Shown here: one piece after another, positions 1-6,252 of the stretch
Layout: each line of letters starts with the position of its first letter
Numbering within the stretch: position 1 is the first letter of the stretch
From: Deltaproteobacteria bacterium
GTDB taxonomy: Bacteria > Desulfobacterota_B > Binatia > UBA9968
Length of the DNA stretch: 7,045 nt
Direction: 5' to 3'
Assembly: GCA_016193385.1 (NCBI GenBank)
Contig: JACPSF010000040.1
Coordinates: 3,041-10,085 of the forward strand
Notes under the pieces: generated by a model
The model's database searches: none
Told to the model about the DNA's origin: nothing
The model's input: only the letters and a program-made list of their open reading frames with translations
Translations under genes and position numbers: made by a program

Positions 1-117
1 CGGCCGAGGGGAGCGCGAGCGAGGCTGCGGACGTCCGATTACAAACGGCACGGCTCATGGCACGAACCCATCGGCCGCAGCCGAGAGCGCGCTCCCCGAG
101 GGAGCTTGGTGCATCCC
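1..117. repeat. Non-coding end with large imperfect inverted repeat
   Basis: No gene is supported here. Two arms match as an inverted repeat: 8-16 (GGGGAGCGC) pairs perfectly with 89-97, and 23-30 (GGCTGCGG) pairs perfectly with 75-82. They are separated by symmetric 6-nt unpaired segments (17-22 and 83-88) and a 44-nt loop. A second small hairpin, CTCCC-CGA-GGGAG, lies at 92-104, just past the stop codon of the oxidoreductase gene (118-120). There is no T-tract on either strand, so a standard intrinsic terminator is not shown; a structured 3' region of the upstream transcript is possible. A short minus-strand open frame starts at about 59 and runs off the window without a visible ribosome binding site. 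Confidence 0.45.
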
Positions 118-1113
118 TTACACCTGACGGTTATGAAAATGCGGCAACACCTTCCTGGCGAAAAGCGACTCTCCCCCCGGATTCATAAAAGTTGTGATGA
201 AGTATTCCACGCCATGCTGCGCGTACGCTTCTATCTGCTCGATGACCTGGGATGGCGTTCCGATGATGGAGCATGCCCGCGCCAAACGATCAGGGATCTG
301 CTCCGACGCCGTCGGCGGCGGCCCCTCGTAACCCATAGCCTGGAGCTGCCGATAGCCATACGCGTACCCGCCGCCAATTTTCAAAAGCTTCGCTTTCACC
401 CCCGGAATCCCGTACCGCTCGGCCTCGGCCTGAGTCTCAGCCACCGACACGCCCGCCTCGAAGACGCACACGACCGTTGAAGGGTCGCGTCCGCCCGCCG
501 CGGCGTGACGTCGCATCGCGGCCAGGGCATGGCCAAACCCCTCGGGCGTGTAAAGCCAGTTCGAAATCCACCCATCCGCCATCGTGCCGGCAATCTCCAT
601 CCCCGTCGGCCCCTGCGCGGCAACCCAGATCGGGAGCGGATTCTGCACGGGAAAAACCGAGAGCGTGCCGCCGTTGAGGCTATAATACTGCCCATGATAC
701 GTCGGCTTCTCCTCACGCCACAGCCGCCGGAGGATCTCGATGTATTCGCCGAGGCGTGAGGTCGCCTGCCCGTGCGGGATACCTAGGGCGCGGTCCATCT
801 CGAGCGCGCCCGTGCCGAGCCCGAGAATGAAACGGCCGCCGCTTAGCTGATCCAGGCTGGCGGCGATAAAAGCCAGCATCGAGGGGTGGCGTCGCTCGAG
901 CCCCACGACATACGTGCCGAGGTGGACCCGATGTGTCTCACGGGCGACGGCTGCAAGAATAGTGAGGGGTTCCAGGGCGAGCCCTCGGTCGCCGCGCCGA
1001 ACCAGGTACTCGGCCATCCAGAATCCATCGAACCCGGACTCGTCGGCGAAACGAGCCGCCCTCAGCACCTCTTCGACGGGAAATACCGGAGCGCCTAAGC
1101 CGAATCGAAGCAC
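118..1113 (-). CDS. LLM-class flavin-dependent oxidoreductase
   Basis: Luciferase-like monooxygenase family protein of 331 aa, a normal length for this TIM-barrel family, which uses FMN or coenzyme F420 to oxidise or reduce small organic substrates in the cytoplasm. Visible family signatures: an N-terminal barrel strand (RFGLGAPVF, residues 3-11), ADESGFDGFWMAEYL (23-37), RRHPSMLAFIAASLDQLSGG (74-93) followed by RFILGLGTG (94-102), and LPIWVAAQGPTGMEIAG (160-176) with MADGW (178-182). The start is GTG; a purine-rich GAGGAAG lies about 6 nt upstream, and the only in-frame codons further upstream are unsuitable before a stop. It is the last gene of the minus-strand series, 158 nt after its neighbour, so it may have its own promoter. 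The cofactor and substrate cannot be told from the sequence; the overall pattern resembles the F420-dependent methylene-H4MPT-reductase-like subgroup as much as FMN enzymes. Confidence 0.9.
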   Translation of the reverse strand: MLRFGLGAPVFPVEEVLRAARFADESGFDGFWMAEYLVRRGDRGLALEPLTILAAVARETHRVHLGTYVVGLERRHPSMLAFIAASLDQLSGGRFILGLGTGALEMDRALGIPHGQATSRLGEYIEILRRLWREEKPTYHGQYYSLNGGTLSVFPVQNPLPIWVAAQGPTGMEIAGTMADGWISNWLYTPEGFGHALAAMRRHAAAGGRDPSTVVCVFEAGVSVAETQAEAERYGIPGVKAKLLKIGGGYAYGYRQLQAMGYEGPPPTASEQIPDRLARACSIIGTPSQVIEQIEAYAQHGVEYFITTFMNPGGESLFARKVLPHFHNRQV

Positions 1114-1271
1114 GGATAACTTCCTCGCAGCTTCTCGCTCACGCCGTCTGACTGCAGCCTTCAGTCATCATTGGATTGTCCATAAAAACCTCTCTTCTGG
1201 CAACCTCCGTAAGCTTTACCTCCTCTCCTGAAACGCCGGCCATGTCCCGATCGCGGGTGGAGCGTTCGTCG
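1114..1271. other. Intergenic gap, no clear gene
   Basis: This 158-nt gap separates the decarboxylase-like gene from the oxidoreductase gene. Read on the minus strand it holds two purine-rich stretches resembling ribosome binding sites (AGGAGAGGAGG and GGAGG, near 1208-1232) and a 13-codon open frame starting with ATG near 1182 (MDNPMMTEGCSQTA). That frame is too short to claim as a gene; it could be a leader peptide or chance. No convincing sigma-70 promoter or terminator was seen. Confidence 0.3.
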
Positions 1272-2285
1272 CTACAGGCCGAGCGTGCTCTCGGCAAATA
1301 GCTCCTCGAACTTCATCTTCTTGGACGTCAGCCCCTGCTCGTGTGAATACTCGATCATGACTTCGAGCATTGACCGGTTGGCCTTGAGACCGTAAGGGAA
1401 GGGATCATCGCCAAAGATTTCCCTGGTCATGGCCAGATACTCCCGGCCGAAGAAGAGCGCCGAAGGGATGCGCTCGGCCAGTTTCTCCCGCGCCAGCGCC
1501 CTGGCCTTGACGAAGGCGGTGTACAGGTTGAGGGCGACCCAGGGATATTTCCGATAAATGTCGCCGCGGATGATGTAGGCGTGGTTTACGGGAACGAAGC
1601 CGTGCTTCTTGAAGAAGCGCCGCCCTTCGGCCATGCGGTCGGGAAAGAGCGGCTTGACCTTGCTCCAGTCTCCGCCGGCTCCGGGGATGCGGGCCGAGCG
1701 GTCGATGACGCTCGGCGCTCTCGTCCACGGGCCGGCGATAGCCGCCGCATCCAGCTCGTGATTGACCAGCATCGACGCCAGACTCTTGTCCGGCGGGATG
1801 CGCTGGAAGGAAATCCCGGGCGGGGGCGTGAAGCCCGTCGCCCCGCCATGGCTCAGCTCTTCGCTTCTTTCCATGTACCAGTGGACCTTATATTGCGACA
1901 CCCCAAAGTCGTGCTCCAGAATTCCCCGCGTCCACAGGGCGGCGGTCTGCTGGTATTCGGCGACGCCGAGCCGCTTGCCAACGAGATCGCCCGGCTCCTT
2001 CACGCCCGAATCGAGGTGGCAGGAGAGCTCTGTGTGAAACAGGCGCCGGCTTGGAAAAACCGGCAGGGCCACCATCTCGGCGCCGCGCGAGCGGGCGATC
2101 ATGTAGGAAGACATCGACATCTCCGCGATCTCGAATTCCTGAAACTTGAGCTGTCGCCAAAACGTCTCTGCGGGGTTCGAATAGGTGGGAATCAGCTCCA
2201 GCCCCTCCGGCTGGACGGTGCCGTCCATCAAAGGTTCGACGCGCTCATTGAACGCGGAAATGAAGCTCAAAGTCAGCTTTGGCAT
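1272..2285 (-). CDS. 4,5-dihydroxyphthalate decarboxylase-family protein
   Basis: Protein of 337 aa resembling the 4,5-dihydroxyphthalate decarboxylase (Pht5-type) family, which has a periplasmic-binding-protein-like fold but acts in the cytoplasm on aromatic acids in phthalate breakdown. Seen: FEIAEMSMSSYMIARSRG (51-68), FPSRRLFH (77-84) and LGVAEYQQTAALWTRG (106-121), the conserved core of this family. There is no signal peptide or lipobox at the N-terminus (MPKLTLSFIS), which argues against an ABC-transporter binding protein, although the fold is shared and such proteins are often annotated that way. The ATG is preceded by AGGAG about 7 nt upstream. It lies 150 nt after the VOC gene. Substrate is unknown; decarboxylation of 4,5-dihydroxyphthalate itself is only one possibility for this broad family. 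Confidence 0.8.
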   Translation of the reverse strand: MPKLTLSFISAFNERVEPLMDGTVQPEGLELIPTYSNPAETFWRQLKFQEFEIAEMSMSSYMIARSRGAEMVALPVFPSRRLFHTELSCHLDSGVKEPGDLVGKRLGVAEYQQTAALWTRGILEHDFGVSQYKVHWYMERSEELSHGGATGFTPPPGISFQRIPPDKSLASMLVNHELDAAAIAGPWTRAPSVIDRSARIPGAGGDWSKVKPLFPDRMAEGRRFFKKHGFVPVNHAYIIRGDIYRKYPWVALNLYTAFVKARALAREKLAERIPSALFFGREYLAMTREIFGDDPFPYGLKANRSMLEVMIEYSHEQGLTSKKMKFEELFAESTLGL

Positions 2286-2435
2286 ACTCGTCTCCTGTAA
2301 AATTCATGTTCTCAATCTCTAGGTTTACACGCCGTGATCTTTATCTAACGCGATTTGGGGTCGGGCCTTTCAATCTTAACAGTCTCCTCTACTTTTGAGC
2401 GACACCGCGCACGCAAGGGCGCCGTGCTTGACTCC
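2286..2435. other. Intergenic gap, possible promoter region
   Basis: This 150-nt gap lies between the VOC gene and the decarboxylase-like gene and is more AT-rich than its surroundings. On the minus strand it contains TTGAAA followed, after about 19-20 nt, by the AT-rich TTAGATAAAG. The spacing and -10 match are too poor to call a sigma-70 promoter with confidence. The last 15 nt hold the ribosome binding site of the decarboxylase-like gene. No hairpin with a T-tract was seen. Confidence 0.3.
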
Positions 2436-2990
2436 TTACTTGTTGATGCGCGTGTCCTGGCCGGCTACCGGATTGGCAATCGCCTCCTCCAGGGTCCGAA
2501 CTCCCTTCCATTCGCTGGCGGGACGAACATAGCCATTGGTTCCGACCTGATCGAGGCCCCAGTAGATTTCTACGCTATGATTGTCGGGATCATGAAACTC
2601 TACGGAGATTTGGCACCCTGCCCGGCGGCGACCTTCAAACGAGAGCGGAACATTGTGTGCCCGCAGACGGTCCCGCACGCGAAAAACCTCCTCGAGCGTC
2701 CCTACCTCGAAAGCGATATGATGCAATTCGATGTGTTTGGATTGTCCCGAGCCGGCGCCGACGAGAGCCAGGCAGTGATGGTCCGTGTTGCAACGGAGGA
2801 AGGCGAAGCCTCCCGGCTGAAGCTCTTCGGGATAGACGTCCGAGACTTTGAATCCCAGGATTTGAGTATAGAAGGTTACGGAGCGCTCGAGGTCGCTCAC
2901 CTGCAAAACCACATGTCCCAGCCTCCGAATTTTAAACGGCATTCCCGCTGGCGGTGTGATTTTTCTCAATTTCTCGACTTCCAGAGCCAT
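2436..2990 (-). CDS. VOC-family (glyoxalase/extradiol dioxygenase-like) protein
   Basis: Single-domain vicinal-oxygen-chelate protein of 184 aa. The paired beta-alpha-beta-beta-beta modules are visible: IRRLGHVVLQVSDLERSVTF (21-40), YTQILGFKV (41-49), HHIAFEV (90-96) and HSVEIYWG (138-145). The probable metal ligands are His26, His90 or His91, and Glu141, spaced about 65 and 50 residues apart, like the 2-His-1-Glu triad of type I extradiol dioxygenases. This hints at ring-cleavage or related dioxygen chemistry, but glyoxalase or isomerase activity is equally allowed by the fold. The start chosen is ATG at 2990, because AAAGGAG lies 6 nt upstream; a longer TTG-started frame from 3011 would translate the ribosome binding site itself. 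It follows the MetE-like gene by 42 nt, probably in one transcript. Confidence 0.87.
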   Translation of the reverse strand: MALEVEKLRKITPPAGMPFKIRRLGHVVLQVSDLERSVTFYTQILGFKVSDVYPEELQPGGFAFLRCNTDHHCLALVGAGSGQSKHIELHHIAFEVGTLEEVFRVRDRLRAHNVPLSFEGRRRAGCQISVEFHDPDNHSVEIYWGLDQVGTNGYVRPASEWKGVRTLEEAIANPVAGQDTRINK

Positions 2991-2996
2991 ACCCTT

Positions 2997-3003
2997 CTCC
3001 TTT
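2997..3003 (-). promoter_or_regulatory. Ribosome binding site fixing the VOC gene start
   Basis: AAAGGAG on the minus strand, 6 nt before the ATG at 2990-2988. It lies inside the upstream TTG-initiated extension of the same frame, which favours the shorter 184-aa protein. Confidence 0.75.
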
Positions 3004-3032
3004 CGCTTCAACCAATGTGTCCTGTTTACCTT

Positions 3033-4187
3033 CTACCGTCCCCAGAGCCGCCGGGTGGCCAGCCGCGCGCCTTCAGCCATGGCCTCGAACTTGGCCCACG
3101 CGATCTTGGGGTGGCCCACTCTCGGGCCGAGCCCGCAGTCCGTACCCGCCATTACGTTTTCGCGACCCACCAGCGTGGCATACTTTACAAGGCGCTCCGC
3201 CACCAGTTCGGGATGCTCGATAAAATCGCTTGAGTGGCCGACCACCCCTGGAACGAGCACTTTCCCCTCGGGGAGCTTGACGTCCTCCCACACCCGCCAC
3301 TCGTGTTCGTGACAGGGATTCGAGGCTTCAATCGAATAGGCCTCCGCGCGCACCTTCAGGACGAGATCCACGATGTCCCTGAGCGGAATATCGTACTTAT
3401 GGGGGCCGTGATAGCTGCCCCAGCACATGTGGAAGCGCACGCTTTCCGGAGGGATGTCCCTTAGGGCGTGGTTAAGCGCGTCAATGCGAAGCTCGGCGAA
3501 TTTCCGATACTCCGCAACACTCATATGAGAGTTAATTTGCCATCCGTCCGCCAGATCGGGATCGTCTATCTGGAGGATGAACCCGGCATCGACGATGGCC
3601 TTGTATTCCTCATGCATCGCGTCAGCTATCGCATAGACATAGGCCTCGTCGTTCGGGTAGTACTCGTTCTTTATAATATGTTCGATGGTGCCGGGCGCAA
3701 CCGCGGGCAGAAAGGCCTCCTCAACCTGCACGCCTTGGAGCGCCGCTTTGAAATTCTCGAGGTCCGCCTGCACGGCGGCGTGGCCTGTATACTTGAGGGG
3801 CTCGATGCAGAAAAACTGCCTTGGGTGCCGACCGCGGACGGTGTCGCCCGGCCTGTCGAAGTACTCCGCGAAATCCACCATGTCCCGGCCGAAGATCATC
3901 TGAGGTCGATCTTCCGGCTTGGCCGGTCGCTCTTCGAACCCACCGAGACGCTCGCGCGCGTAGATCAGAAAATTGGGCTTCCCTAACTCGCCGTCGTTGA
4001 TGATATCGATACCGGAGTCGATCTGTCTCCGTACGACCTCCGCGACGGCGCTCCGCAGACGCCTGGCGAAGCTATCCTTGTCGTATGGTTGTCGCCTGCT
4101 CTTCGCGATGACCATCTCCCGCAGGTCGTCCGGCCCCGGCAAGCTTCCGGCATGCGTGGTAAGGATTCGTTCGCTGCTTCGCTTCAT
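3033..4187 (-). CDS. MetE-like zinc-dependent methyl/alkyl transferase
   Basis: Protein of 384 aa in the cobalamin-independent methionine synthase C-terminal-domain (MetE/UROD-like) superfamily; it corresponds to the catalytic barrel alone, about half the length of full MetE (about 750 aa). The N-terminus TTHAGSLPGP (10-19) is typical of the stand-alone branch. The zinc ligands are all present: His253 and Cys255 in RFHMCWGSYHG, Glu287 in SIEASNP, Cys351 in GTDCGLG. QIDDPDL (206-212) matches the substrate-binding aspartate region. The fold transfers a methyl or alkyl group to a thiol; relatives include methionine synthase cores and epoxyalkane:coenzyme M transferase, so the acceptor here is unknown. 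A strong GGAGGAGGAG precedes the ATG. It starts 23 nt after the dehydrogenase gene, suggesting co-transcription. Without the MetE N-terminal domain and beside catabolic genes, a role in degradation is more likely than methionine synthesis (inference). Confidence 0.88.
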   Translation of the reverse strand: MKRSSERILTTHAGSLPGPDDLREMVIAKSRRQPYDKDSFARRLRSAVAEVVRRQIDSGIDIINDGELGKPNFLIYARERLGGFEERPAKPEDRPQMIFGRDMVDFAEYFDRPGDTVRGRHPRQFFCIEPLKYTGHAAVQADLENFKAALQGVQVEEAFLPAVAPGTIEHIIKNEYYPNDEAYVYAIADAMHEEYKAIVDAGFILQIDDPDLADGWQINSHMSVAEYRKFAELRIDALNHALRDIPPESVRFHMCWGSYHGPHKYDIPLRDIVDLVLKVRAEAYSIEASNPCHEHEWRVWEDVKLPEGKVLVPGVVGHSSDFIEHPELVAERLVKYATLVGRENVMAGTDCGLGPRVGHPKIAWAKFEAMAEGARLATRRLWGR

Positions 4188-4210
4188 CTCCTCCTCCTTC
4201 CGTTAGACAG

Positions 4211-5203
4211 TCAGGTTAGAGAATCAGTATCAGGCTTCAGTTTTGACTTAAGGGCGTCGGGGTTGGCCACATTAATAGGGCTGCCATTGAGGTAGGAAAC
4301 GATGCTGTCAACGACGACCTTGGCGGAGCGATTATAGGATTCGCGGGTTTGCCAGGCCAGGTGCGGTGTAAGCACCGTGTTGGGCGCTTCGAGAATCGGA
4401 TCATCTCTGGCGACCGGAAATGTATCGCAGAGATCGAGGGCAGCACCGGCGAGCTTGCCGGCCTTGAGAGCGTCCGCGAGGTCTTTATGGTTCACGATTC
4501 CGGCCCATGAGATGTCAATGAAAAGCGCGGTTGGCTTCATCAGGGCGAGGCGCGACGCGTTGACAAAGTTTTTGGAGCGCTCGGAGCGGCGCAGATGAAC
4601 GCTGAGAATATCGGAGGTCCGAAACAGTTCGCCTTCCGTCACCATCGTCGCTCCTGAAGCCGAAGCGCGCTCCGGAGTAAGCGTCGGCCCCCAAGCGATC
4701 AGTTTAAGCCCGAAGGCCACGGCCCGCCTGGCCACGGCGCCGCCGGTTCGGCCAAGCCCGAGAATCCCCAGCGTCTTGCCCTCCAGCTCCATTCCGGGAA
4801 CAGGCTCCCAGCGCCCCTGGCGAAGTGCCTGGTCTGATGCGGTTACGCGGCGGGCGAGAGAAAGGATCATGGCAAAGACATGTTCGCCCACGGATGAATT
4901 CGAAACGCCGGGAGTCGTTGTTACGACAATGCCGAGTTCAGTCGCCGCTTTGAAATCGATGCGGTGGGGTCCGGTCGACGCGATAAGCTTTAGCTCAGAT
5001 AAGTTTGCCAGTGTCTCCCGATCCAACAGCGTCCGGTCCCGAATCGCAACGGCTACATCCGCTCCCTTCAGCCGTTCGAGCGCCTCCGAGCCGGATCGAG
5101 CTTCTCGATCATAAACGACAAGGCCGCCCATCGCTTCCAGCCGGGAAAACTCTCCGGAGGCGCGGAAAGCGCCATCGACATCATCCAGGACGACGATCTT
5201 CAT
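4211..5203 (-). CDS. D-2-hydroxyacid dehydrogenase family protein
   Basis: NAD(P)-dependent D-isomer-specific 2-hydroxyacid dehydrogenase family member of 330 aa. The Rossmann motif GLGRTG (149-154) follows EGKTLGIL, and the next beta strand ends in LIAWGPTLTPERA (168-180) rather than an acidic residue, a pattern known in one subfamily. SVGEHVFAMIL (104-114) and LTPHLAWQT (278-286) are conserved; His281 is the catalytic histidine. Asp260 (LDLCDTFP) occupies the acidic catalytic position. The usual catalytic Arg in the N-x-x-R-G segment is Trp233 here (IDISWAGIVN). Start: ATG at 5203 begins at MKIVVLDD with GAGAGG upstream; a longer TTG-started version from 5230 adds nine poorly supported residues. 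It is the first gene after the 28-bp palindrome that ends the hydratase operon, and is followed closely by the MetE-like gene. It may interconvert a 2-keto acid and a 2-hydroxy acid if active. Confidence 0.9.
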   Translation of the reverse strand: MKIVVLDDVDGAFRASGEFSRLEAMGGLVVYDREARSGSEALERLKGADVAVAIRDRTLLDRETLANLSELKLIASTGPHRIDFKAATELGIVVTTTPGVSNSSVGEHVFAMILSLARRVTASDQALRQGRWEPVPGMELEGKTLGILGLGRTGGAVARRAVAFGLKLIAWGPTLTPERASASGATMVTEGELFRTSDILSVHLRRSERSKNFVNASRLALMKPTALFIDISWAGIVNHKDLADALKAGKLAGAALDLCDTFPVARDDPILEAPNTVLTPHLAWQTRESYNRSAKVVVDSIVSYLNGSPINVANPDALKSKLKPDTDSLT

Positions 5204-5247
5204 CCTGACCTCTCTGGTTGCGCCCTCCAACGACTAAGGGGAGAAAC

Positions 5248-5275
5248 GGTAATGAAGGCCGCGGCCTTCATTACC
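5248..5275. repeat. Perfect 28-bp palindrome between operons
   Basis: A perfect inverted repeat of 14+14 nt centred at 5261/5262: the arm GGTAATGAAGGCCG is followed directly by its exact reverse complement. In RNA it could form a stem of about 12 bp with a 4-nt loop. It starts 9 nt past the stop codon of the hydratase alpha gene and ends 44 nt before the dehydrogenase start. On the minus strand it is followed by GTTTCTCC, only a weak T-run, so it may be a terminator or attenuator, an mRNA-stabilising 3' hairpin, or a dimeric-regulator operator for the downstream genes. Confidence 0.8.
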
Positions 5276-5284
5276 CTGCGATTT

Positions 5285-5938
5285 CTAGCGTCGCTGTTTG
5301 GGCACGGCGGGGAGCGGGTCGACAACGCCGATCAGGCTGTCCCGTATGACGAGCCTCTGAAGCTCTTCCTCGCTCATCCTCTCCGTTCCTATCGGGCGCG
5401 AGGGAAGAACGAGATAGCGCATATCCGCGGTGCTGTCGTGGACCCGGATCTCCACGTCGTCGGGAACCTCGTTGCCGAACTCCCGCATGACTCCGCGCGG
5501 ATCATTGGCCGCGCGGGCGCGGTAATTCAGGCTCTTATACCAGTCCGGAGGCCGGCCCAGGATCGGCCGCGGATAGCATGAGCAGAGAGTGCAGACGACC
5601 AGATGCCGCACTTTTTCGCTATTTTCCAGGACGACAAACTCATTGAGGCTGGTCGCATCGATCCCCATTTCCGCGCAGGCGGCTTTGGGATCGGCAAGGA
5701 GCCGTTTCTTGAACTCGGCATCGACCCACGCCCGCGCGACCAGCCGTGCTCCATTGGCCGGCGTGCGCGCCTCCATGTAGTCGACCTGCTCCTGGATGTC
5801 GTTTTTGGTGAGAACTCGCTTTTCCAGGAGCAAATCCCGAATCGCGTAGACACGCTTGGCATGGGCGCTCAGCTCATGCTTGGGATGTTCATGCTTACTT
5901 TCTGCCGCTTCCGCTCCGGCACCATGATCTGCGCTCAT
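5285..5938 (-). CDS. Cobalt-type nitrile hydratase alpha / thiocyanate hydrolase gamma-like subunit
   Basis: Metal-binding catalytic subunit of 217 aa, near the usual length for nitrile hydratase alpha. The active-site claw is VVCTLCSCYPRP (114-125): Cys116-Thr-Leu-Cys119-Ser120-Cys121. Thr in the second position is the cobalt signature (iron enzymes have CSLCSC). In the family two of the cysteines are oxidised and bind a low-spin metal that hydrates nitriles to amides or, in thiocyanate hydrolase, SCN- to carbonyl sulfide and ammonia. Other family blocks: NGARLVARAWVD (62-73), ILGRPPDWYKS (126-136), HDSTADMRYLVLPSRPIG (167-184) and VIRDSLIGV (197-205). The N-terminus is His-rich (His5, 16, 18, 21, 26), which is also a feature I recall of thiocyanate hydrolase gamma. 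The ATG has GAGGGGGG upstream, 20 nt after the preceding stop. It is the last gene of the three-gene operon. Nitrile versus thiocyanate as substrate cannot be decided by eye. Confidence 0.92.
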   Translation of the reverse strand: MSADHGAGAEAAESKHEHPKHELSAHAKRVYAIRDLLLEKRVLTKNDIQEQVDYMEARTPANGARLVARAWVDAEFKKRLLADPKAACAEMGIDATSLNEFVVLENSEKVRHLVVCTLCSCYPRPILGRPPDWYKSLNYRARAANDPRGVMREFGNEVPDDVEIRVHDSTADMRYLVLPSRPIGTERMSEEELQRLVIRDSLIGVVDPLPAVPKQRR

Positions 5939-5958
5939 CGACGCCCCCCTCGTTCATT

Positions 5959-6252
5959 TCAAGCCGGATCGAGCCAGTGCTCGAAAATATCGACGAATAG
6001 CTTGTCACGGCCCAAAGGCCTGTACTCGCCCCAGACTTCGGTCTGATGGAACCCAACCAGATACAGCGGCCGCTGGGGCAGGCCATCGCCCCCGTGGCCA
6101 AGCGATTCCGGGTTCAAAAACTCCCCATAGACGCGCTCCACCCAACCGATCTTTCCCCGGACGTAATACGGCGTGCGTACGTGGCCGGGCCGATCGTCGG
6201 TCCGCACCCGCACACGGTCACCGGCTTTGTATTTTCCGACCGCAAGGCTCAT
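5959..6252 (-). CDS. Nitrile hydratase beta C-terminal half (SCNase alpha-like), separate subunit
   Basis: Protein of 97 aa corresponding only to the C-terminal SH3-like barrel domain of nitrile hydratase beta. Seen: YKAGDRVRVR (8-17), RPGHVRTPYYVRGKIG (21-36), RPLYLVGF (61-68), EVWGEY (72-77) and the terminal VDIFEHWLDPA (87-97), which align block by block with the end of known beta subunits. Arg26 lies where beta Arg141 of Rhodococcus nitrile hydratase contacts the oxidised active-site cysteines, so the interface is kept. The start ATG overlaps the stop of the preceding gene by 4 nt (ATGA), a classic translational-coupling arrangement; its own ribosome binding site is weak. The GH-x-R-x-P version of the motif looks closer to nitrile hydratase than to the thiocyanate hydrolase alpha sequence I remember. 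No sign of decay is visible, so this reads as a genuine separate subunit. Confidence 0.88.
   Translation of the reverse strand: MSLAVGKYKAGDRVRVRTDDRPGHVRTPYYVRGKIGWVERVYGEFLNPESLGHGGDGLPQRPLYLVGFHQTEVWGEYRPLGRDKLFVDIFEHWLDPA

Noticed and set aside
61..110. Possible tRNA, because minus-strand GGGTTCGTG resembles a T-arm
   Set aside because: No acceptor stem, anticodon arm or CCA context could be folded around it.
106..1231. Plus-strand open frames opposite the oxidoreductase gene
   Set aside because: They are antisense shadows in GC-rich coding DNA, with Arg/Pro/Ser-rich translations and no family motifs or ribosome binding sites.
1581..2300. 239-codon plus-strand frame opposite the decarboxylase-like gene
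   Set aside because: The minus-strand frame carries clear family motifs and a ribosome binding site; the plus frame matches nothing recognisable.
2355..3233. 292-codon plus-strand frame across the VOC gene and into the MetE-like gene
   Set aside because: It crosses two well-supported minus-strand genes and has no domain signature of its own.
5204..5230. Nine-residue TTG-started extension of the dehydrogenase
   Set aside because: The ATG at 5203 has a GAGAGG site and begins at the first conserved beta strand; the TTG lacks a suitable site.
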